NCBI RefSeq assembly: GCF_905373215.1
Contig: NZ_CAJPRT010000011.1
Span: 3,473-67,472 of the forward strand
Origin: an uncultured Campylobacter sp.
GTDB taxonomy: Bacteria; Campylobacterota; Campylobacteria; Campylobacterales; Campylobacteraceae
Direction: 5' to 3'
DNA: 64,000 bases
A program made the position numbers and the translations under genes. The notes beneath the pieces were generated by a model that was not told the origin of the DNA, ran no database searches, and saw nothing but the letters and a program-made list of their open reading frames with translations. Below, piece after piece: positions 1 through 7,107 of the stretch (the stretch's first letter is position 1; every line of letters begins with the position of its first letter).

Positions 1-275
1 TTTGCAGATGCTCTCGCGCCGGCTCTTAAAATGCTGCACGAGCCGAAATTTTAAAATTTCAAAATTCTATAAAATTTAAAAGCTCGTCTCGGCTAAATTT
101 GAAAGTATAAGCGGATTTTGCATTTTATCGTAGCGGAATTTTAAAGCTAAAGTGAAATTTCATCGTGCGAAACATAAAATCCGATAAATTTTAGAATTTT
201 CAAAATTCTGTCGTAATTTAGCTTGCAAAATTTCGCGAAAATTCCGTCCGTAAATTTCAAAATCCCATAAAATTT
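1..275. other. AT-rich intergenic stretch, no gene seen
   Basis: No open frame with a ribosome site is visible. The stretch is made of the AAATTTTAAAATTT-type words that fill intergenic DNA throughout this window, mixed with GC-richer pieces. It lies downstream of the MFS gene that ends at 276. Confidence 0.6.
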
Positions 276-1484
276 TTAAAATTTCACGTGCTTTATCTTA
301 GCTTCACGCACAGGCAGGCTTAGCAGAGCTGCAATAGCCGCTAGCGTCATATCCAAATACCACATATAATCATACGCGCCGTATGCTCGCACCGCAAGAC
401 CTCCGATATATGCGCCAAAAAATCCGCCGATTTGATGCGAAAGCATCGTAAATCCAAATAGGCTTGCTAAATATCGCGTCCCTAATAGCTTACCGACGGC
501 AGCCGCAGTAGGCGGTACGGTCGCTAACCAGGTAAATCCTAATCCCACACTGAAGATATAAAACGTAAGGCTATCTTTGGGCGAGAGTACATAAGCACCA
601 ATAAGAGCGATACGCAGGGCATATATGCAAAATAAAATGACTTTACATCGCATTTTGGAAACACACCAGCCTACGAATAAGCTGCCTACGATGTTTGCGA
701 TGCCAATCAGTGCGAGCGAAAAGGACGCTACCTGCGCGCCATGCCCGCTTAGTGCTACTTCGCTAGGCAGATGCGTCACTAAAAATGCTACGTGAAAACC
801 GCACGTAGCAAAGCTTAAATTTATCAAAATATAGCTTTTATCGCGCAGTGCTAAACGCAGCACTTCGCCTAAGCTGCGCTTATCTTCTTCATGCAGGCTG
901 GTTTGCTCGCCAAATAAAATTTTACCGCCTGCTAAAAGCCTCGCAAGCGGCAGAATTAGCAAGCTAAGCCCTGCGAGCGTAAAAAATGCGCCGCCGTATC
1001 CCAAGGCAGGCGTTGCGATACAAAACCCAATCATCGGCGCAAATAAAAACTGCCCGAACGAGCCGCCTGCATTTAGCACTCCGCTAGCAACCGAGCGGAT
1101 AGAAAATGGCAGGCGCTTTGCCATTAGGCTCATTAGAATCGGAAAACTACCCGCGCCAAGCCCCAGTGCAAGCCCAAAACCCATCGTTAATACAAGCGCG
1201 CTTCCACTACTAAATAACGGCACAAGAGTGCAACTAATCGCCAAAAGCACGCTGCCCCAAAATAGCACGACGTAGGCACCGAGCTTGTCTGCAAGTATCC
1301 CGCTAAGCGGTTGCGAAAAGCCCCATACCAGCTGCGTAGTCGCCATCGCGAAGCTTACTTGTGCGATGGATAGGGAATTTGCTTGCATTATAGGCTGCAC
1401 GAAAAGACCTAATGACATACGAATACCCATCGTAATCATCAAAATCGCCGCGGCGCATAGGATCATTATCCAAACTGATTTCAT
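276..1484 (-). CDS. MFS transporter, 12-TM type
   Basis: A 402-residue polytopic inner-membrane protein with about 12 hydrophobic segments and the MFS layout. A long N-terminal half holds the segment-2/3 sequence GILADKLGAYVVLFWGS (motif A type). A short cytoplasmic loop around residues 195-205 separates it from the C-terminal half, which has a second motif-A-like GWCVSKMRCKV. The pattern resembles the oxalate/formate or cyanate (CynX/NarK-like) transporters, but the substrate cannot be read from sequence. The ATG start at 1484 follows AAAAGGA with good spacing. It stands alone, divergent from the HIT gene. Confidence 0.85.
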   Translation of the reverse strand: MKSVWIMILCAAAILMITMGIRMSLGLFVQPIMQANSLSIAQVSFAMATTQLVWGFSQPLSGILADKLGAYVVLFWGSVLLAISCTLVPLFSSGSALVLTMGFGLALGLGAGSFPILMSLMAKRLPFSIRSVASGVLNAGGSFGQFLFAPMIGFCIATPALGYGGAFFTLAGLSLLILPLARLLAGGKILFGEQTSLHEEDKRSLGEVLRLALRDKSYILINLSFATCGFHVAFLVTHLPSEVALSGHGAQVASFSLALIGIANIVGSLFVGWCVSKMRCKVILFCIYALRIALIGAYVLSPKDSLTFYIFSVGLGFTWLATVPPTAAAVGKLLGTRYLASLFGFTMLSHQIGGFFGAYIGGLAVRAYGAYDYMWYLDMTLAAIAALLSLPVREAKIKHVKF

Positions 1485-1646
1485 ATATATTCCTTTTAAA
1501 AAATAGAATTATAGCATAAAAATCGCGAATATATCGAGATTTTATAGATATATTTAATTGATGTATTTTAGTATATTATTTATGTAAGAGGAATTTACCG
1601 AGCTTTAATGGGCTTTGCATTAAAATTCCTTTTTCAAGGAGAAGCG

Positions 1647-2018
1647 ATGATTTACGAAGATGAGATGATTTACGTGGAGCGTGAGGAGCATGAAGTGCCG
1701 TGGGTGAAGGTCTTTACGAAGGCAAAATTTAAGGAGCTTAGCGACTGCGACGAAGCGACGCTGGCGCATCTGTGGCGCGCCGTGCTTCAGTGCGAAAAGA
1801 GCCTGCGGGAGTTTTACGCGCCCGATAAAATAAATATCGCAAGCTTTGCCAACTACGTGCCGCGCGTGCATTTTCACGTCCAAGCGCGCTTTAAAAACGA
1901 CAGCTTTTTCCCTGAGTCCGTCTGGGGTAAAAAAATGCGAAATGGCAAGCTCCATCTGCCGGAATTTAGCGAATTTGCAGAAATTTTAGCGGCAAATTTA
2001 AAGATGGAATTCAGATGA
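1647..2018 (+). CDS. HIT family protein
   Basis: A 123-residue histidine-triad fold protein, a family of nucleotide hydrolases and transferases acting on AppppA-like or AMP-linked substrates. The signature near residues 80-90 is VPRVHFHVQARF: the first two His of the triad are present and the third position is Gln, followed by the DSFFPESVWG tail seen in bacterial HIT hydrolases of this subgroup. I chose the ATG at 1647, not the TTG-like upstream extension, because AAGGAG lies at 1636-1641. Its stop overlaps the next gene's ATG (ATGA), so the two are translationally coupled. Confidence 0.8.
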   Translation: MIYEDEMIYVEREEHEVPWVKVFTKAKFKELSDCDEATLAHLWRAVLQCEKSLREFYAPDKINIASFANYVPRVHFHVQARFKNDSFFPESVWGKKMRNGKLHLPEFSEFAEILAANLKMEFR

Positions 2019-2833
2019 TAGGCGCGCGATCCAAAAAATACCTAAGCCTTTTCGCGCTTGCTTGCTGCGTCGCCACCTTTGCGTTTTACCTGCGCTTTAA
2101 AAGCGAGGAAAACGAGATAAAAATCAAGCAGCAGTTCGATTTTAGCGCGAGTTTATTTGAAAAGATCGTGGACGAAGAGAAGTTAAACGCCTTTGCGATC
2201 TCGCTGATTTTGTCGCAGAATAGCGACGTGGTTCGCTGCTTTGAGAGCGGCAAACACGGCGAGTGCATGGACGTGACGAAAAAATATAAAGATATTTTGA
2301 GCGCAGTGCCCTTCTACACGGGCGTGAAGATACATTTTCATACGCAAAACACCAGAAGCCTGGCTAGGAGCTGGAGCGACGAATTTTACGACGACGATCT
2401 GAGCTCGTTTCGCCATTCGCTTTTGCAGATCCGCCATAGTCTGCTTCCAAAAGCGCTCGTCGAGATGGGACGGTGCGGGGTTTTCATGCGCGGAATTTCG
2501 CCGGTTTTTAGCGACGGTAAATTTATCGGAAGCGCCGAGATAATGCTCGATTTCGAGCACGTCATCGCGCAGATCAACCGCATGGGAAACGATATTTTTA
2601 TCCTCGTAGATAAGAGGTTTGAGACCGACTGCTTCTACGATAAAATAGGCGTTATCAAGGACTTTATCGTCGTAAATAGCGCGCCGGATTACGACGTTTT
2701 GTCGATTTTGGCGACGCTTGATTTTGGGGCGCAGAGCTTTATCAAAAAGGACGGGCATTATTTTTACGTGAGGGCGTTTTCGGACGAAAACGGCACGAAA
2801 CTGGGCTATATAATTTTGCACCGCGAAGGCTAG
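2015..2833 (+). CDS. membrane-anchored cache-type sensor domain protein without output domain
   Basis: 272 residues. There is one N-terminal membrane segment (about residues 9-27). A periplasmic domain follows, with the PAS-like cache pattern known from chemoreceptor and kinase sensor regions, including MRGISPVFSDGKFIGSAEIM (about 158-178). The protein ends without a second membrane helix, HAMP, kinase, MCP or GGDEF module. It overlaps the HIT gene by four bases. What it signals to is unknown. It may be a free-standing ligand-binding protein or the detached front half of a receptor. The cache call rests on pattern only. Confidence 0.65.
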   Translation: MIGARSKKYLSLFALACCVATFAFYLRFKSEENEIKIKQQFDFSASLFEKIVDEEKLNAFAISLILSQNSDVVRCFESGKHGECMDVTKKYKDILSAVPFYTGVKIHFHTQNTRSLARSWSDEFYDDDLSSFRHSLLQIRHSLLPKALVEMGRCGVFMRGISPVFSDGKFIGSAEIMLDFEHVIAQINRMGNDIFILVDKRFETDCFYDKIGVIKDFIVVNSAPDYDVLSILATLDFGAQSFIKKDGHYFYVRAFSDENGTKLGYIILHREG

Positions 2834-2959
2834 CGGCGGGATTTAAATTTAGGCGTTTTGCAGCTTGTCTGCTTTGTCGCAGCGGCGCAGCGTTTTAAAT
2901 TTAATCGCAAGATCGCGGGAATTTACGCTGAAATTTTAAATTTCAAAAGGAGCGGCGGT

Positions 2960-3682
2960 ATGAAATTTTATAAATCCGTTAAATTTAAAGCGCTAGCTGG
3001 AGCGCTGCTTCTTATAATAATACTTTGCGCCGCATTTATCCGTATAATTCCCGATTACTCCACTTCGCGAGGCTTCGCTTTAGTTACTATTTTTGGCTAC
3101 AACAAATACAAGCAAGGATACTGCCTCAAAGAGGATAGAATTTTGCCGAAAGAGGAGCTGTATAGGCGCGCCGTCGGAGAATTTTTAGATAAAGAAATTA
3201 TTGTGTTAAAAAAGATAGCGAGTTATAGAGAAAACGATGATATAAAACATAAGTATTCCACTGATTATTATGAAATGCAAGACTTGAACTTTGAGAATTA
3301 TCTTAAAATTTTAAAAAACAGCAGCAATAAAGTAAAAACTATTGAGGATTTCTATATTACAGAACTAAAGGTGACCGTAACGGATCCGAAACAATATTTG
3401 AAAGTTGATGCTGTCGATAAAATAGTCGGTTTTACGAAGCCTTTGGTTTTGTGTTTTGAAGATAGTGTGTTTCTTATGTTGGATAAAAATTTTATAATTG
3501 GAGACAACTTTTTGCAATCCAAATCTATTTTGCTATTTGATAAAATTCCAACTGAATATAATTTAAGAACATACTATGAAAAATCTAGCAATTCGCCCAA
3601 ATATTATTTCGATAATTGCGGCAACGTAAAATACGATGTAGAAAAAGAATACCTGGAAGGCAGGGAGCTTAAAGGCGGTTGA
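2960..3682 (+). CDS. anchored protein of unknown function
   Basis: 240 residues from the ATG at 2960, which AAAGGAG precedes by eight bases; the longer frame from 2858 reads through intergenic-type sequence. One hydrophobic segment at residues 10-28 is followed by a charged, presumably periplasmic, domain rich in Lys, Asp and Tyr. I recognise no family. The body (roughly 3200-3650) is clearly more AT-rich than its neighbours, which suggests a different history. It sits downstream of the cache protein with a 127-base gap, and may or may not share its transcript. Confidence 0.6.
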   Translation: MKFYKSVKFKALAGALLLIIILCAAFIRIIPDYSTSRGFALVTIFGYNKYKQGYCLKEDRILPKEELYRRAVGEFLDKEIIVLKKIASYRENDDIKHKYSTDYYEMQDLNFENYLKILKNSSNKVKTIEDFYITELKVTVTDPKQYLKVDAVDKIVGFTKPLVLCFEDSVFLMLDKNFIIGDNFLQSKSILLFDKIPTEYNLRTYYEKSSNSPKYYFDNCGNVKYDVEKEYLEGRELKGG

Positions 3683-3774
3683 AAGACCACGCTAAAACAA
3701 AATTTTAAAAAGCCCTAGCCGCGCGAATTCTACTTCTAAATTTTAAAATTTACGCCTAAATTTCGCGTGCCGTT

Positions 3775-4893
3775 TTAGTCCAAAAGCTTCTGCTTAAACA
3801 GCGGGATTTTGTAGCAAAAGGTACTGCCTTCGTTCGGTTTTGAGCTGACGCTTTTTGCGATTCCGTAGCGCTTGCAAATTTTATCGATTATGTTTAGCCC
3901 CAGGCCGAATCCGCCAAGAGCCGCATTTTCGCGCGAGTATCTCTCCCAGATCGCGCTCGTATCCTTTATGCCGATGCCGAAGTCCTGCACGCTAAAGACC
4001 GCTATGCTCACCCCAATTTCTAGCGCGATGATGACCTTGCCGCCGGGGCGAGAGTATTTTATGGCGTTGCTTAGCGTGTTGTCGATGAGGCGCATCAGCG
4101 AGGTTTCGTCCATAAAAACGCTAACGTCGGGCGCTATTCGCGATTGCAGGCTTATGTTTTTGCTTTTTGCGACCAGATAGATGAAATTTATCCTAGCGCC
4201 CAAAAACTCGCTCATATCGATGCAGCGGCTTTTTAGGCTCATTTTGCCGCTTTTGATGAAATACTCCACGTCCTCGTAAGTAATGACCATCTGCTTGAGC
4301 GCGGATTTTATGCGCGCGGTGTGTTTGTCGCGCAGCCCAAGCATCTCGGTATTGATGAGCGCGACGCCCAGAGGGGTCTTTAGCTCGTGCATCGCGTCGT
4401 TGAAAAACGCCTTGATGAGGTTGCTTTGCTGCGCGTAGAAATTTTTAATGATTTTGTAGTTAAACAGCGCGATGATGAGCGCTACGAAAATCGTGATAAA
4501 GATCGTAGAGATCGCGATAAATTCTATCTTGGCATAGCTTATCTTTTTTGAGATGACGAAAAAATGCAGCTTGCCCTCATGTAGAAAATGGCGCTTAAAA
4601 AATACCCGCCCGCCGAATTTAAGCGTAATAAACGCAAAATCGGGCGGCTGGACGCTTAGGTTTGATCTTAAAATTTCGCCGTTTGCATTTAGGATCGCGT
4701 AGTCGTAGATTAGCTCGTCTTTTAGATTCAGATCCGCACCGGCTAGGGCTTCGCCGCTTTTTTGTATCAGCTCGGCGACGTCGGCGCTTTCCTCGATTTT
4801 GGAGTTTAAATAGATGATATAAAGACTCTCGCTTATAAAAGCGCCGATGATGAAGATCGCGCTAAAAAGCGTAAATTTAAACCCTTTAAGCAT
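3775..4893 (-). CDS. sensor histidine kinase
   Basis: 372 residues from the ATG at 4893, which overlaps the regulator gene's stop by eight bases. Two membrane segments (about 5-24 and 124-146) bracket a short periplasmic region of about 95 residues. The dimerisation/phosphoacceptor box is MHELKTPLGVA (His near residue 176). The N box is NTLSNAIKYS, then G1 DFGIGI and G2 GGFGLGLNI. It is the last gene of the psrABC-regulator-kinase run. By pairing it should phosphorylate the neighbouring OmpR-type regulator. The signal is unknown; sulfur-compound sensing is an inference from position only. Confidence 0.9.
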   Translation of the reverse strand: MLKGFKFTLFSAIFIIGAFISESLYIIYLNSKIEESADVAELIQKSGEALAGADLNLKDELIYDYAILNANGEILRSNLSVQPPDFAFITLKFGGRVFFKRHFLHEGKLHFFVISKKISYAKIEFIAISTIFITIFVALIIALFNYKIIKNFYAQQSNLIKAFFNDAMHELKTPLGVALINTEMLGLRDKHTARIKSALKQMVITYEDVEYFIKSGKMSLKSRCIDMSEFLGARINFIYLVAKSKNISLQSRIAPDVSVFMDETSLMRLIDNTLSNAIKYSRPGGKVIIALEIGVSIAVFSVQDFGIGIKDTSAIWERYSRENAALGGFGLGLNIIDKICKRYGIAKSVSSKPNEGSTFCYKIPLFKQKLLD

Positions 4894-5545
4894 TGATCTT
4901 ATATCCGAGTCCGCGGCTGGAGAGGATGAAGTCGTTACTCGTTTTGGAGCGGAGGTTACTGATATGCACGCGCACATCGACGCTGCCCGCCTCGCCGTCC
5001 CACACGTCAGCGATGAGCTCATCGACGCTTACGAATCTTTTGATATTGGCGAGCAGAAATTCTATGATTTTGATCTCTTTGGCGCTTAGCGATATCTCTT
5101 CGTCTGCGCGCTTTAAAATTTTTAAATTTGCGAAATAGTGAAATTTATCCGCGATCTTGACGGCGCCCTTTTCATCGCCGAAGTACTTTCGCATCAGCTC
5201 GCTTACTCTAAATTTAAGTTCGGCTAGGTGGAAGGGCTTTTTTAGGTATTCGTTGCAGCCTAGCTCGTAGCACTGGCTTAAATCGTCGATGTCGCCAAGC
5301 GAGGTCATCATCATCACGGGGGTGTTAAGGCCGAGGCTTCGCGCATATTTTAGCACCTCTTCGCCCGAAACCTCCGGTACTTTGATGTCTAAAATCAGCA
5401 GATGGTAGGCGCCCCCGGCGATCTTATCGCAGGCCGCGTCGCCGCTGGCGCATTCGTCCACTTCGTAGCCAAGCTCCTGCAGATACTCGCTTACGCTGAT
5501 TCTATATTCAAAATCGTCTTCTAAAAGTAAAATTTTCAAACTCAC
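4886..5545 (-). CDS. OmpR-family response regulator
   Basis: 219 residues: an N-terminal receiver with acidic pocket LLLEDD, phospho-acceptor in LLILDIKVPEVSG, T/S position MMMTS and Lys in EYLKKPF. A C-terminal winged helix follows (SAKEIKIIEFLLAN ... DVRVHISNLRSK). The listed start is GTG at 5545. A TTG six bases further in (5539, giving MKILLLEDD) sits better behind AGGGAG and may be the true start. It lies 20 bases after psrC in the same direction, suggesting co-transcription with the polysulfide reductase genes. Confidence 0.92.
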   Translation of the reverse strand: MSLKILLLEDDFEYRISVSEYLQELGYEVDECASGDAACDKIAGGAYHLLILDIKVPEVSGEEVLKYARSLGLNTPVMMMTSLGDIDDLSQCYELGCNEYLKKPFHLAELKFRVSELMRKYFGDEKGAVKIADKFHYFANLKILKRADEEISLSAKEIKIIEFLLANIKRFVSVDELIADVWDGEAGSVDVRVHISNLRSKTSNDFILSSRGLGYKINA

Positions 5546-5554
5546 TCCCTAAAT

Positions 5555-5576
5555 CGGGAGCGAGGCTACGCTCCCG
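5555..5576 (-). other. perfect stem-loop at the psrC/regulator junction
   Basis: CGGGAGCG and CGCTCCCG pair perfectly over eight bases around a six-base loop (AGGCTA). The stem overlaps the last codons of psrC and ends ten bases before the regulator start. No T-run follows it on the minus strand, so it is not a standard terminator. It could be an RNA processing or stability element, or an attenuator that lowers expression of the regulator pair. Confidence 0.5.
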
Positions 5577-6537
5577 TGCAAATTTGCCCCGCATATACAA
5601 CGAAGTAGCGAAGCAGAATGACGCCGCAAAGCACGACGAAAGAATTTAAAACTATAAACGCAGGCTTGTAGGCGTGGTTTTTCAGTGCCGTAAAGGCGAT
5701 GATGATCGGAGCGATGAGCCCCGTGCCTAAAACGCCGATCCAGAAAATTTTGCCGTAAACCTCGTGCGTCAAAGCCTGCTGTGCCGCAAGCGCGCTCGTG
5801 CCGCCCTCAAAATACATCCCAACAAACAGAATGAATAAAAGCGGAATCTCAAAGAGTATCGCGCGCAGATCAAGCACCAAAAGGTATTTTATGCTATCTT
5901 TGTTTAACGAGCCTTTAAAAAATAGAAGCCCCACTAAAATGCTCGCCGCAATGCCGCTGGAAAAGCCGGATAGCAGAAATAAAATCGGCAGCACCGGAGT
6001 ATTCCAAAGCGGAATTTTCATTACCGCGCTTAACAAAAAGCCCGTATATGCGCCCACGCAAAGAGCAAGGATAAATAAAGCTCGCTCGAAAGCTTTGGAG
6101 GCTTTGGCGAATGAGCTTAGTAAATTTACGATAGGGCGTAGGAACGCAAGTAGTTTAAATTTACAAATTTCCTCGCCGAATACGCATAGCGTAAATACAA
6201 AGCTAAACGGCACGTAGATCAAAAGCGCCAAAACACCGAGGCTCATCACCGAGCCAAAGTTAAATTTGATCAGCAAAAGATAAAAGCTAAATGGCTTGCC
6301 CAGATCAAAGATCAAGAGCAAAAGCCCCGCGCAGATCGCAAACGGCGCCGTGATCGCTCCCGCTCTAATCATCGCATCCCAGATGGAATTTTGCTCGCTT
6401 TCGTGGCGGTTCCATTTAACTAAAAGCGCCACCATCGTCGCTCCCGCGCTAAGACCCGCCAAAAATAGATAAATCGCAATCGGCCAAGGCCAGTAAATTT
6501 CAGAGTATTGGCTCATATCACCCCACATATTATTCAT
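5566..6537 (-). CDS. psrC: NrfD/PsrC-type membrane subunit of polysulfide/thiosulfate reductase
   Basis: 323 residues with about eight or nine membrane helices, matching the length of Wolinella PsrC. In that family the subunit binds menaquinol and passes electrons through the iron-sulfur subunit to the molybdenum subunit on the outer face. The N-terminal YWPWPIAIYLFLAGLSAGA is typical of NrfD proteins. The ATG follows AAAGGAGGA and overlaps the psrB stop by eight bases. The gene order A-B-C is that of psr/phs operons. Confidence 0.88.
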   Translation of the reverse strand: MNNMWGDMSQYSEIYWPWPIAIYLFLAGLSAGATMVALLVKWNRHESEQNSIWDAMIRAGAITAPFAICAGLLLLIFDLGKPFSFYLLLIKFNFGSVMSLGVLALLIYVPFSFVFTLCVFGEEICKFKLLAFLRPIVNLLSSFAKASKAFERALFILALCVGAYTGFLLSAVMKIPLWNTPVLPILFLLSGFSSGIAASILVGLLFFKGSLNKDSIKYLLVLDLRAILFEIPLLFILFVGMYFEGGTSALAAQQALTHEVYGKIFWIGVLGTGLIAPIIIAFTALKNHAYKPAFIVLNSFVVLCGVILLRYFVVYAGQICTGA

Positions 6538-7096
6538 AGTGTCCTCCTTTTTTGTTTTTGATATTCGCTAGGCGCGGTTTGGTGTTTAGATACGCTTTGG
6601 GATATTCTACGCTTGTTTTGGCTAGCAGCTTACTTACCTCGGAATTTACGTCATTTACGTCGCCGAAAGTTAAAGCATCCGTTGGGCACACGCTTACGCA
6701 AGCGGGCTGCAAGCCTTTGTTTGTGCGGTTCGTGTAACAAAAGGTGCATTTGCCGATAGCGTGCGTGACGGGATCTACAAACCTTGCGTCGTAAGGACAG
6801 GCCAGGATGCAGTATTTGCAGCTGACGCAAAGCCTCTCGTCTATGAGCGTTACGCCGTCTTTGGTTTTAAAGCTCGCTCCCGTAGGGCAGACGTCCACGC
6901 AGGGGCTATCCTCGCACATAACGCAGCTGGCGCGCGAATAATCCAGCTTTAAATTTGGAAAAACGCCGCTTGTTTTGCCGTGCACTTGCAGCCTATAAAC
7001 GCCGCTCGGCACGCCGTTTTCGTTTCTGCACGCAACCGAACAGGCTTGGCAACCTATACATAAATTTTCGTCGTGAATCATTATGAGTTTTTTCAT
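6530..7096 (-). CDS. psrB: four-cluster ferredoxin-like iron-sulfur subunit (PsrB/PhsB)
   Basis: 188 residues from the ATG at 7096, preceded by AAAGGGG; an in-frame TTG at 7111 gives five more residues and is less likely. Four cysteine groups are visible: CIGCQACSVAC, CVMCEDSPCVDVC, CVSCKYCILACP and CTFCYTN...CVSVC, enough for four [4Fe-4S] clusters. The role is electron wiring between the NrfD-type quinol subunit and the catalytic subunit. It lacks its own signal, as expected for a partner carried by the Tat-exported A subunit. Confidence 0.92.
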   Translation of the reverse strand: MKKLIMIHDENLCIGCQACSVACRNENGVPSGVYRLQVHGKTSGVFPNLKLDYSRASCVMCEDSPCVDVCPTGASFKTKDGVTLIDERLCVSCKYCILACPYDARFVDPVTHAIGKCTFCYTNRTNKGLQPACVSVCPTDALTFGDVNDVNSEVSKLLAKTSVEYPKAYLNTKPRLANIKNKKGGHYE

Positions 7097-7107
7097 AACC
7101 GCCCCTT

